From an uncultured Parabacteroides sp. (GTDB lineage: Bacteria; Bacteroidota; Bacteroidia; Bacteroidales; Tannerellaceae): 64,000 bases of DNA. Shown here in pieces: positions 43,145 through 50,468 of the stretch (positions are counted from its first letter, which is position 1; each line of letters opens with the position of its first letter). Position numbers and translations under genes: made by a program. The DNA lies in NCBI GenBank assembly GCA_949296075.1, contig CASFNG010000011.1, positions 62,001-126,000 of the forward strand, in the 5' to 3' direction. The notes under the pieces were generated by a model, which did no database searches, had not been told where the DNA came from, and worked only from the letters and a program-made list of their open reading frames with translations.

Positions 43145-43755
43145 CTCACGTAAAAATCCAGCAGCTTCCGCTCGCCGAGATAGCCCTCCAAGTGGTCGCC
43201 AATCTTCACCGGCCCTACGCCCGATGGTGTACCGGTATAAATCAAGTCACCGATCTTCAGCGTAAAGAAGCGACTCACGTAGGCAATGATCTGATCCACC
43301 TTGAACAGCATATCCGCAGTATCGCCCGTCTGCACCCGCTCCCCATTGATCTCCAAGTGGAACGGCAGATGATTGATGTCGCCCGCCTCCGCCAAGGGGA
43401 TGAAGGAACCGATCACGGCCGAGTTATCGAACGACTTACTGAGCTCCCAGGGTAACCCACGTTCACGCAGCCGTCGCTGCAAATCCCGTGCGGTAAAGTC
43501 GATCCCCACCGTCACCTCATCGTAATAACGGTGGGCAAACCGCTCGGCGATACTCTTCCCCAACCGGCAAACCCGGATCACGATCTCCGTCTCGTAATGA
43601 ACTTCCGACGAGAAATCGGGGATGAAGAAGGGCTTCCCGTCCTTCAGCAAAGCGGAATCCGACTTCAAGAAGATTGTCGGCTCCGATAATTCTAACGTAT
43701 GATGCAGCTCTTTATTGTGAGCGGCATAGTTCATTCCTACGGCTATAATCTTCAT
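43141..43755 (-). CDS. Fumarylacetoacetate hydrolase-family protein
   Basis: This 204-residue cytoplasmic protein has the FAH fold. It shows GMNYAAHNKELHH, PTIFLKSDSALL, the metal-site sequence SEVHYETEIVIRV, and the C-terminal LKIGDLIYTGTPSGVGPVKIGD. Small members include acylpyruvases and oxaloacetate decarboxylases; specificity cannot be assigned. It overlaps rex upstream and porU downstream, each by four bases, so all are tightly coupled. It is the compact single-domain form typical of bacteria. Confidence 0.9.
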   Translation of the reverse strand: MKIIAVGMNYAAHNKELHHTLELSEPTIFLKSDSALLKDGKPFFIPDFSSEVHYETEIVIRVCRLGKSIAERFAHRYYDEVTVGIDFTARDLQRRLRERGLPWELSKSFDNSAVIGSFIPLAEAGDINHLPFHLEINGERVQTGDTADMLFKVDQIIAYVSRFFTLKIGDLIYTGTPSGVGPVKIGDHLEGYLGERKLLDFYVR

Positions 43756-44408
43756 ACTTCCGGATTTATCGCATTTAATCGGTTAAACATAACGGCCAAG
43801 TGCGCATAGATAGAGGTATTCTGCACCACGACCGTCTCGGGTACGCGGATCCGGAACGGGGTGAAGTTCCAAAGCGCCTTGATGCCCGCCCCAATGATCC
43901 GGTCGGTCACCTCCTGCGCCCGCTCCACCGGCACGGTGATCACCCCGATCGTAGCGCCATACTCTTTCTGCTTCGCCGGGAGATCTCGCATGTGGAAAAC
44001 AGGAATCCCGTTAATCAAGCGTCCTCGCATCTCCTCGCGGACATCGAATCCCGCCACGATCTCCAGCCCATACTGCCGCAAGCCGGTATCGTGGAGCAGG
44101 GAAGCGCCCAAGCTACCTACGCCAAACAAGAACGCCTTATGCCGTGAGGTAAAGCCCAGGAAATCCTCCAACACCGCCACCAAGGTATCCACCTCGTAGC
44201 CCACGCGGGTCTTCCCCGTGATATTGATAAAGGAAAGGTCTTTCGCCACCTGGCTGGGATCCACGTTGATCTCCTTCGCGATCTGGGTGGACGACACCAC
44301 CACCTCGCCCCGCCCTTTCAGCAGTTTCACGAACGCGAGATACCACGGCAACCTGCGCAGGGTAGGTTCCGGAACTTTCCATGCCTGTTTCATTGCTTCG
44401 CTGGCCAT
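43752..44408 (-). CDS. rex: Redox-sensing transcriptional repressor Rex
   Basis: This 218-residue regulator senses the NADH/NAD+ ratio. The winged-helix N-terminus reads PEPTLRRLPWYLAFVKLL with VSSTQIAKEINVDPSQVAKDL, and the Rossmann domain has AFLFGVGSLGASLLHD and GFDVREEMRG. In known Rex proteins NADH binding releases DNA and induces fermentation and respiration genes. ATG 44408 (MASEAMKQ) was chosen because the promoter box at 44450-44457 lies between it and the upstream ATG at 44495. It leads the operon rex-FAH-porU-porV-ispF. Confidence 0.93.
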   Translation of the reverse strand: MASEAMKQAWKVPEPTLRRLPWYLAFVKLLKGRGEVVVSSTQIAKEINVDPSQVAKDLSFINITGKTRVGYEVDTLVAVLEDFLGFTSRHKAFLFGVGSLGASLLHDTGLRQYGLEIVAGFDVREEMRGRLINGIPVFHMRDLPAKQKEYGATIGVITVPVERAQEVTDRIIGAGIKALWNFTPFRIRVPETVVVQNTSIYAHLAVMFNRLNAINPEV

Positions 44409-44449
44409 TCTCCAAACTCTCCTATTCCTATAATATTCATGCGAGTGCG

Positions 44450-44457
44450 CAAAATTA
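44450..44457 (-). promoter_or_regulatory. -7 box TAATTTTG for the rex operon
   Basis: The minus strand reads TAATTTTG, a full TAnnTTTG match, giving a leader of about 35 bases to ATG 44408. No clear palindromic Rex operator was seen next to it. Confidence 0.6.
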
Positions 44458-44539
44458 CAAAAAATTATCCTTTTCCTATGCGATTCATCATACACAGCCT
44501 GTTATCTTCTTCACAAATAGTCCATTCCATTATATTTTG

Positions 44540-44547
44540 TACCTTTG
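44540..44547 (+). promoter_or_regulatory. -7 box TACCTTTG for the 44565-45223 pair
   Basis: TACCTTTG on the plus strand, 18 bases before ATG 44565, a full TAnnTTTG match. It supports ATG 44565 rather than longer in-frame starts upstream. No -33 TTTG is seen. Confidence 0.6.
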
Positions 44548-44564
44548 TAGAAAAGATTCAACCT

Positions 44565-44720
44565 ATGGAAAAATCAAAAATTAACAGAGAGGAAGCTCTC
44601 GCTAAGTTCAAGGCCGCAAAGAACAAGAAACAGGAGTGTCTTAAACGGTTAGAGAAATCGATGAAAGAAATCTATAAGGAACAGACCGGCGAGGAGGCCA
44701 AGAACTTTTTCGCGTTATGA
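44565..44720 (+). CDS. Small basic helical protein, partner of DUF6169
   Basis: This 51-residue protein is almost all charged helix: EKSKINREEALAKFKAAKNK and ECLKRLEKSMKEIYKEQTGE, ending EEAKNFFAL. ATG 44565 was chosen because it follows a TACCTTTG box by 18 bases, and longer frames would start before that box. Its stop overlaps the DUF6169 start by four bases (44717-44720), which implies coupling. I do not recognise it. The small-first, overlapping arrangement resembles a toxin-antitoxin or regulator-effector pair, but nothing in the sequence proves this. Confidence 0.65.
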   Translation: MEKSKINREEALAKFKAAKNKKQECLKRLEKSMKEIYKEQTGEEAKNFFAL

Positions 44721-45223
44721 TGAAATCTCTTTCGCTGGAACTCATAAACAAGGGTTCCGCATACAGCGTCACACGCGATGAGCGGGATGGATTCTTCCAT
44801 TTCTTTACGGATAATGGTGTCCATTATTCCGTTGGATTCCTTGAAGAAGACGCATTGCTGTCCAAAGAAGCCTATCAATTGATTATTGCCAATCTAAACA
44901 ACCGTAAATCTATGCGGGACCGTAAGGTGCGTGATACGATCGTCTCTATCGTAGATGAATTCTTTAACCGGAATAATGCCACGCTATTATATATTTGCGA
45001 GACTGGAGACAACAAGCAAGGCATGAGGAGCCGATTGTTCGAATATTGGTTCTCAACCTATAACCGGAAGGCCTTCTTCACCACCTTATCCTCATCCGTC
45101 ATAGAGAGCGATGGCACCATCAACTATGCGGCGATCATCCTGCGGAATGACAATCCGTATCTTACGGAAATCATCACGGAATTCTCCGCTTCCATACAGA
45201 TCTTAAACCAAAAACCGGAATAA
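44717..45223 (+). CDS. DUF6169 family protein
   Basis: This 168-residue cytoplasmic protein begins MMKSLSLELINKGSAYSVTR. It has FFHFFTDNGVHYSVGF, then a helical middle section, ATLLYICETGDNKQGMRSRL, FEYWFSTYNRKAFFT, and NYAAIILRNDNPYLTEIIT near the end. This matches the Bacteroidetes family DUF6169 as I recall it. The later part has a strand-helix layout like acetyltransferase-fold proteins, but no cofactor motif is clear. It is coupled to the preceding small protein and followed by a terminator. Confidence 0.72.
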   Translation: MMKSLSLELINKGSAYSVTRDERDGFFHFFTDNGVHYSVGFLEEDALLSKEAYQLIIANLNNRKSMRDRKVRDTIVSIVDEFFNRNNATLLYICETGDNKQGMRSRLFEYWFSTYNRKAFFTTLSSSVIESDGTINYAAIILRNDNPYLTEIITEFSASIQILNQKPE

Positions 45224-45251
45224 AAAGAAAACCAATAAGGGTACATCCATT

Positions 45252-45272
45252 CAAGGGTGTGCCCTTGTTTTT
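45252..45272 (+). terminator. Intrinsic terminator after the DUF6169 gene
   Basis: CAAGGG (45252-45257), loop TGTG, CCCTTG (45262-45267), then five Ts. It ends the plus-strand two-gene transcript. Confidence 0.75.
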
Positions 45273-45288
45273 GGAATAACCCCTCCTA

Positions 45289-45324
45289 ACAAAAAAGCCC
45301 CGGCGGGATGAACCACCGGGGCTT
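45289..45324 (-). terminator. Intrinsic terminator of the DUF6383 gene
   Basis: AAGCCCCGG (45295-45303) pairs with CCGGGGCTT (45316-45324); on the minus strand it is followed by a T-run. It lies about 160 bases past the DUF6383 stop, giving a long structured 3' untranslated region. Confidence 0.85.
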
Positions 45325-45402
45325 ATCTTTTGCCCGCTTTCTCCCCTCACGGGGGTAATCGCGGCTGAACTTTAATTTATTACTCTAGTATTAATATTAA
45401 TT

Positions 45403-45456
45403 CATTCCCGCCTGTTCGCCCTACACGGGGTACTTGGGAATACCCGCGCGGGAATG
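45403..45456 (-). other. Structured 3' untranslated hairpin of the DUF6383 mRNA
   Basis: CATTCCCGC (45403-45411) pairs with GCGGGAATG (45448-45456), and the intervening bases contain further C/G tracts that can pair. With the terminator at 45289-45324 it gives an unusually structured 3' end, which could stabilise an abundant mRNA. Confidence 0.45.
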
Positions 45457-45486
45457 ATTCTTGATTTATCTTATCTCATTGAGATC

Positions 45487-48400
45487 TTATCTCACGATTG
45501 CCTTAACAGCCTCCTCGCCCTCAACAGCTACGGCGACGATACCTGCCGGTACGCTGATCGTAGCGTTGTCGGAAGTCAGAACCGTGTTAGCGACAACCTT
45601 ACCCAGGATGTTGGATACGATCACCTGCTTGCCAGCGGCGCCCTGGATCGTTACCGTACCGTTACCGGCGATTACGGTTACGCCCTCGATTGCCTCCTCA
45701 ACAGACTCGTTTGCCGTCGGGGTCAGGGTCTCGTCCTCGTTGATGCTGAATACATCACCGTTCTTCCAATCCTTCTCTACAGCGATCACGCCGTTGATCC
45801 ACTTCAGGTAACCTTCTTGGCTCTTTTCCAGCTTGTTTTCAGCCTCATCAGGATTGAACTCCTTCCACTGAGTCTGGATCTTGAAGGTCTTCTGGTCAGC
45901 GTCCACATAACGGAAAGCGAACTTAACCGGGTTGAACTCCGGAGTGCCTAACTCATACTTCACGAGCTCGCCACCCTGACGGATGAAGTACAGAGAGTCT
46001 GCCAAATGGAAGCCCGGAACGAACGACAACTTAGCCAGCTTCTCGTTCGTCACGTTCTCCGTGATATACGGGTTGTTGTGGATCTTGTTATAGTTGTTAG
46101 CCGTGTCGATCATGTTCACCAAGTAACGTCCAAAAACAACCGGAGCCTTGAGTGCGTGCGGGCAAACGCCGTGATCGGCGATCCACTCAGCGCTGTTGTG
46201 CTCCATCTCCTCCGGACACCAAGTGATAACCGTATCCTTCATGTTCACGCCCAGCAGGTATTGATAGCAAGTGTTAGCCTCACCATCGATCGTGCGATCC
46301 ACGAACGCCGTGTCAACGAACAGAGCCGGATTGATGTTCGGGAATTGCTCGATATTATCAACCGTCAAGAAACTCAGCGTATCGTTCTCTACGATAGCCT
46401 CCTTGTCGATGTGCTCATACAGAACACGAGACTCGTTGTCAGCGTTGAAGATGCGGACTACATCGCCCCATCCCTCAGCTACCTTGTGGTACTCCGGAGT
46501 CTCGCGCTCCTCAACTACCATCAACGTGTTGTCATCCTCTACATACATACCCTCACGGATCAACTTACCGAAGCCATCGATCTCGCTATTGGCAACCTGG
46601 ATCTTGATTGCTCTCAGATTAGAATCCTCCGGTTCAGCTGTCGCCTCATCAATCTCTACGATATTGTAAGTACCATTCGGCTGCATCTTCAAGGCGAATA
46701 CGGTAGCAACATCCTTGTCGGTATAACCATTTACCTCATCGTTCTCACCCAAGGTGTAGCACTCATAGCCCTTAGTGCCATTATACTTCACATATTCACC
46801 GTTCGCACGATTCTGGAATACGTACGGAAGGATCTTCAAAGTCGAAGTCTTTATCTTCTCTGCGTCTGTCTCCCAATCATCGCCATCCGCATTCAAGGTC
46901 GCAAACGGGAACTTAACATATACGGTATCTGCTACAGCCGTCTCGTTACCCTTATCATCCTTTACCATCTTGAGATCCAAGTTCCAAACCGTAGCGGCAC
47001 CTTCCTTGTCGGTTACTACTCCTAACAAGTGAGAATCGCCGTGGTTCTCGGAGAAGTAAACATTGTTGTTGCCAGCGATAGCGTGATACTGACCCATGTA
47101 GAAGGTCGTGTTGCGCAACTCATTAACCGTGTAGCGAGCGTAACCATCGGAAGGATCCGGATTAGCCACCTTCGTCATCTTGATCTTATCACCTTCTGTT
47201 AAGTTAGCATCATCCGAAGAGGATACCACATAGACATCATCCTCACCCTCTACGGTGCGCAGTACGATACCGGAAATCTTCTTGTCCGGATTCTCACGGT
47301 TTGCCAAAGTGAAGCTGTTGTAGTCCAAGTCGGCAGTTACGATACCCCATTGAGCCTCAGGGAAACCATTCTCTACAGAAGATGCCGGTACATACTCAGG
47401 AGTAGCATATTCACCCACAAGGGCCAATACACGACCTACCTTGTAGTTGTTAGAAGGATTACCATCGATGTCATCAGCTACCTCAGCCTTCGTTGCGGCG
47501 AAGGAGATGTTCCAGAACGAGCCCAAGAACTGCTCAACCTTAGCCACGTTGCTCATGCCCAAGGTGATCGTCGGCCAAGTCTCACCATCCACGATGTCAA
47601 CAGAACCAGTCAGGATAGACTTCGTTGCGGAGAGAGCCATCGCATACATATTGCGAGTCTCGCTCTTTGCCTCATTCGTCACGCTGATCACGTTTACAGA
47701 CTCGTCAGCCAAGCCAGCATACTGATCGATCGAGAATACAGACAGATACTTACCGGCGTTATCCTTATCCTCAAGCACCTTCTTGCTTACCAAGACGAAC
47801 TTACCACCACGCTTGTTAGAACCCGTGTTGCTGATGTTCCAATCGTTACCCGTGGTTAAAGCCACATACTTGTTACCGCTCATCAAATAGAATGCATCAG
47901 CACCTGTAGCGATGTAATCTTTCAGATCATCATCTTTCTCCAAGATCTTGCTTACAGCCGTCAACTTTCCGCTGATTGCGTTGGTACCTTGCAAAGTAAC
48001 CTTATCGCCAACCTTCACGTTGATACCGAAGCCACCACCTAAGATCTTGTTCAGATCGGTGTTCGTTAACTTAACGATCGGAGATTTGTAGATACCGAGC
48101 TCAACTGTAGCAGCTGGATCATCTTTATCCATCCCCGTCAAAACAAATACACCATTATACTCACGATCCGAAGCGAAAGAATCATTGGATCCTACCGTAG
48201 CGACCTTGCCGGTTTTCTTGTTCGTGAACTCATATTTCACAACACCACCTACGGTCTTGCTAGATACCTTCCACAAATACTCATCAACATCAGCTGTAGC
48301 AGAGCCGAATGTAGCAGAACCATCCTCTGCGCCTACCAAGTAGTCCGTTCCGTCAAAGATCAGATAGTACTCGTTATCCTCGTAAGAGGTTTGCAAAGCG

Positions 48401-48963
48401 TTACCATCAACAGCAGCTGCGTTATTCCAGATCGCAAAAGCCAATTCAGTCGGCTTATTCAATGCATTAGCCCCCCTTTTCAATGTTACGCTCGTCCCCT
48501 CAAATACCAAAGAGCTTCCAGCCTTCCAAGTCACCTTATTTGTGATTTTTGTATCCTCAGCTAGAACGATACCTTTTTTGTCGTCTGTAAATTTAAACTT
48601 AAGAGCCTTGTTTTTAACACCAACAGCACTCCAGTTAATATCTGTTGTTCCATCAGAAGACAAATAATAGGCACCAGATTGATCGTATGACACCAAGTAG
48701 AATTGGCCATCTTTATCCTTTACAGGTTCCAAGACGAAATACCACGAATGGTGTCCTGTTTGGGTTTGACTAGTAATAATAGCCATTCCGGACTCCCAAC
48801 TGTTCGTCACAATGTCCTTGTCTTCGTCAACATCCGTACCGATCCAATCGTAGCGATAGTCAGCGTCGATCACTGGCGTGACCTTCACGACATCCGCATT
48901 GGCCGTTGTCCATGCTCCTGCCAGCAAGAGACTGGCCACAAGAGTAGAAAACTTTTTGTTCAT
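45487..48963 (-). CDS. DUF6383 surface protein, likely S-layer-type glycoprotein
   Basis: This 1158-residue protein has a signal peptide (FSTLVASLLLAGAWTTANA) followed by many short beta-rich segments such as YYLIFDGTDYLVGAEDGSAT, TLKILPYVFQNRANGEYVKY and SWYFVLEPVKDKDGQFYL, with a strongly acidic composition. The last 75 residues (from about 1084) form the DUF6383 domain: VTVIAGNGTVTIQGAAGKQV, VSNILGKVV and ISVPAGIVAVAVEGEEAVKA. This pattern resembles type IX secretion sorting domains. Large DUF6383 proteins are typical of Parabacteroides, where phase-variable S-layer-type glycoproteins have been reported. No consensus promoter faces it in this orientation. Confidence 0.8.
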   Translation of the reverse strand: MNKKFSTLVASLLLAGAWTTANADVVKVTPVIDADYRYDWIGTDVDEDKDIVTNSWESGMAIITSQTQTGHHSWYFVLEPVKDKDGQFYLVSYDQSGAYYLSSDGTTDINWSAVGVKNKALKFKFTDDKKGIVLAEDTKITNKVTWKAGSSLVFEGTSVTLKRGANALNKPTELAFAIWNNAAAVDGNALQTSYEDNEYYLIFDGTDYLVGAEDGSATFGSATADVDEYLWKVSSKTVGGVVKYEFTNKKTGKVATVGSNDSFASDREYNGVFVLTGMDKDDPAATVELGIYKSPIVKLTNTDLNKILGGGFGINVKVGDKVTLQGTNAISGKLTAVSKILEKDDDLKDYIATGADAFYLMSGNKYVALTTGNDWNISNTGSNKRGGKFVLVSKKVLEDKDNAGKYLSVFSIDQYAGLADESVNVISVTNEAKSETRNMYAMALSATKSILTGSVDIVDGETWPTITLGMSNVAKVEQFLGSFWNISFAATKAEVADDIDGNPSNNYKVGRVLALVGEYATPEYVPASSVENGFPEAQWGIVTADLDYNSFTLANRENPDKKISGIVLRTVEGEDDVYVVSSSDDANLTEGDKIKMTKVANPDPSDGYARYTVNELRNTTFYMGQYHAIAGNNNVYFSENHGDSHLLGVVTDKEGAATVWNLDLKMVKDDKGNETAVADTVYVKFPFATLNADGDDWETDAEKIKTSTLKILPYVFQNRANGEYVKYNGTKGYECYTLGENDEVNGYTDKDVATVFALKMQPNGTYNIVEIDEATAEPEDSNLRAIKIQVANSEIDGFGKLIREGMYVEDDNTLMVVEERETPEYHKVAEGWGDVVRIFNADNESRVLYEHIDKEAIVENDTLSFLTVDNIEQFPNINPALFVDTAFVDRTIDGEANTCYQYLLGVNMKDTVITWCPEEMEHNSAEWIADHGVCPHALKAPVVFGRYLVNMIDTANNYNKIHNNPYITENVTNEKLAKLSFVPGFHLADSLYFIRQGGELVKYELGTPEFNPVKFAFRYVDADQKTFKIQTQWKEFNPDEAENKLEKSQEGYLKWINGVIAVEKDWKNGDVFSINEDETLTPTANESVEEAIEGVTVIAGNGTVTIQGAAGKQVIVSNILGKVVANTVLTSDNATISVPAGIVAVAVEGEEAVKAIVR

Positions 48964-49184
48964 AACTAAAAATTTAATATTAATAATAGTGTGAATTAAG
49001 TACTTATCAACCTCAGCAAGGATCGTCGGCACCCGCGAAACGGCGAGTTTAAACGATCATTTAAATCTGGCGTTTTTTCACGAGGCCGATAGGGGATTCG
49101 TCAGCGGAAGTGGCGGTTTTGTCAAAGATTGGCTATTCCATTGATAAGAAAGCCGATAAAGGGTGAAAAAAAACGTGCCGAAGG

Positions 49185-49215
49185 GTTGCAAGTGTCGAAG
49201 AAACGCGTACCTTTG
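49185..49215 (+). promoter_or_regulatory. Promoter GTTG-N19-TACCTTTG inside the putative inversion
   Basis: GTTG (49185-49188; 3 of 4 to the -33 TTTG), a 19-base spacer and TACCTTTG (49208-49215). It points along the plus strand, away from the DUF6383 gene, and no gene follows it closely. If the 49050-49242 segment were flipped it would face DUF6383 with a leader of about 105 bases. Confidence 0.6.
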
Positions 49216-49508
49216 CAAATGACTGATAAAATCGATCGTTTAGATTAGTCGTTTCTCCCCTTAAATATTAAGATGTACAGGCGTACATTAATTAAAACAT
49301 CCCCGATTTACGATTCAAACTCATGCATCTAACGCAAGATCCATGAATCAAGGCGTACAAAAGCATCAGGTAGTTTTGCGAGAAACATCGTCTGTTTTCC
49401 GCGAAAAGATCCCCGGCTTTTCCCGGGAACATACTGGATAATGAATAGGCTTAACAGCATTATTAGATTTGTTTTCAACATCCAATGATTGTTTCTAAAG
49501 AAATTCGC

Positions 49509-49516
49509 TAAATTTG
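49509..49516 (+). promoter_or_regulatory. -7 box TAAATTTG upstream of the HEPN remnant/MNT pair
   Basis: TAAATTTG, a full TAnnTTTG match, with a predicted start near 49523 and ATG 49542 about 19 bases further on. It suggests the nucleotidyltransferase can still be expressed. Confidence 0.5.
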
Positions 49517-49541
49517 CACTTGATGCAACATTAAAAGCTCA

Positions 49542-49649
49542 ATGAACGGCAAGGTAACATATTGGATTGAAAGTCTGACCGCTGACCGTTGCAAAGATTT
49601 GATTGAACAAACAGACAAATTAAGAACATGGATAAAGAGCAAGCTATAA
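49542..49649 (+). pseudogene. Remnant of a HEPN (HepT-type) gene, internally deleted
   Basis: A 35-residue frame begins MNGKVTYWIE, like the N-terminus of HEPN toxins (K-V-x-Y-W-I-E), and ends LIEQTDKLRTWIKSKL, like their C-terminal helix. The whole middle, including the RX4-6H RNase motif, is absent. Its end overlaps the start of the nucleotidyltransferase gene by 22 bases, as expected for the end of an upstream HEPN gene. I read it as an in-frame deletion of about 70-100 residues. It could also be an unrelated small protein. Confidence 0.5.
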
Positions 49650-49924
49650 AATTGGCACAACGCTATAAGGCGGCAGTAGCGGAACGATTGCCCTTAAAGG
49701 CTCTTTACCTTTATGGCTCATACAGCAAAGGCAATCATACGGAGGACAGCGACATTGACATTGCCGTTGTGGTGGAACGCATGAGCGATGATTATTTTGA
49801 AGATACGCCTTTATTATGGAAACTGAAACGAAAGATAAGCAATCTTATAGAGCCTGTTCTGCTTACAGAGGATACCGATAATCCTCTCTATGCCGATATT
49901 CTCAAAACAGGAATACGGATATAA
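49628..49924 (+). CDS. MNT-type minimal nucleotidyltransferase
   Basis: This 98-residue protein has the minimal nucleotidyltransferase motif LYGSYSKGNHTEDSDIDIAV, with GS and the DxD pair that bind metal and NTP, and a further aspartate or glutamate near NLIEPVLL. In MntA/HepT systems this enzyme AMPylates the HEPN toxin to neutralise it. Here the toxin gene upstream appears reduced to a 35-codon remnant, so this may be an orphan antitoxin. The sequence itself looks intact. Confidence 0.85.
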   Translation: MDKEQAIKLAQRYKAAVAERLPLKALYLYGSYSKGNHTEDSDIDIAVVVERMSDDYFEDTPLLWKLKRKISNLIEPVLLTEDTDNPLYADILKTGIRI

Positions 49925-49972
49925 AAGCGGGAATCACTTATCAGGACAGATAACCCATCATAAAATAACACA

Positions 49973-50209
49973 ATGAGCAAGACAGACAAGGATATTGCCC
50001 TCTTCGTCGCATTCTGTATTGAGGAATACGGAGCAGCCAAAGAAATGACCGGAGAACAGGTGCTTGACCTGTTTTCGAGGTATGGAGTCATCGATTATCT
50101 CAGCTCGTGCTTTGAGCCTCTTCACACCTAAGGTCGCCAGTGGCTGATCGCGGAGATAGAGGAGTTTATCGAAATCAGAAATACCTCTTCCATACAGAGA
50201 AGGGACTAA
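49973..50209 (+). pseudogene. DUF3791 family gene with premature stop
   Basis: ATG 49973 opens a frame reading MSKTDKDIALFVAFCIEEYG and YGVIDYLSSCFEPLHT, then TAA at 50129-50131. After the stop the same frame continues GRQWLIAEIEEFIEIRN to another TAA at 50207. DUF3791 proteins normally read LHT-Q/x-G at this point, so a CAA to TAA change probably interrupts a gene of 78 codons. The 52-residue N-terminal product could still be made. DUF3791 genes often lie beside DUF3990 genes; none is present here. Confidence 0.7.
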
Positions 50210-50251
50210 CCTCCCTGCATTTTGTTGAAGCCATTCAAATTGAGCAATGAT

Positions 50252-50467
50252 ATGTTTCAGATCAATCAAAGCAATCTCCACCTGCTCCTGCCCGGGAAGA
50301 TAAGTTGGTTAGTGGAATATCTACACGATGACTACGGTTTCACGCTGCAAGAATGCTTAGAACGCATCTATCATTCAGAACTCTACAAGAAACTATCGAC
50401 TGAAAGCACCAAATATTGGCATCTGGGGCCGGTGGATCTGTATGAAGAACTGAAAAAGGAATTGTAA
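50252..50467 (+). CDS. Small unknown protein of the DUF3791-associated type
   Basis: This 71-residue protein starts MFQINQSNLHLLLPGKISWL and ends YWHLGPVDLYEELKKEL, with VEYLHDDYGFTLQECLERIY in the middle. It appears all-helical. Similar short proteins, with a phrase like L-x-E-x-x-x-x-x-Y-x-S-x-x-Y-x-x-L, occur beside DUF3791 genes in Bacteroidetes as I recall, but no function is known. ATG 50252 is preferred to a TTG at 50222. Its stop is two bases before the direct repeat copy at 50469-50484. Confidence 0.6.
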   Translation: MFQINQSNLHLLLPGKISWLVEYLHDDYGFTLQECLERIYHSELYKKLSTESTKYWHLGPVDLYEELKKEL

Positions 50468-50468
50468 A

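Larger units (their letters stand above)
48964..49541. other. Intergenic stretch with possible invertible promoter
   Basis: No gene is present in these 578 bases. Inverted 9-bp repeats TAAACGATC (49050-49058) and GATCGTTTA (49234-49242) flank a segment that carries one consensus promoter facing away from the DUF6383 gene. A 16-base imperfect palindrome, ATGTAC-N4-GTACAT, lies at 49273-49288. A second full -7 match, TAGTTTTG at 49371-49378, has no -33 partner. Confidence 0.55.

Noticed and set aside
49218-49247. Nine-codon frame (MTDKIDRLD) after the TACCTTTG promoter
   Set aside because: Too short to support; no conserved context, and it overlaps the putative inverted repeat.
49371-49378. 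TAGTTTTG as an active promoter
   Set aside because: No -33 partner and no gene within about 160 bases downstream before another box; kept only as a note in the intergenic entry.
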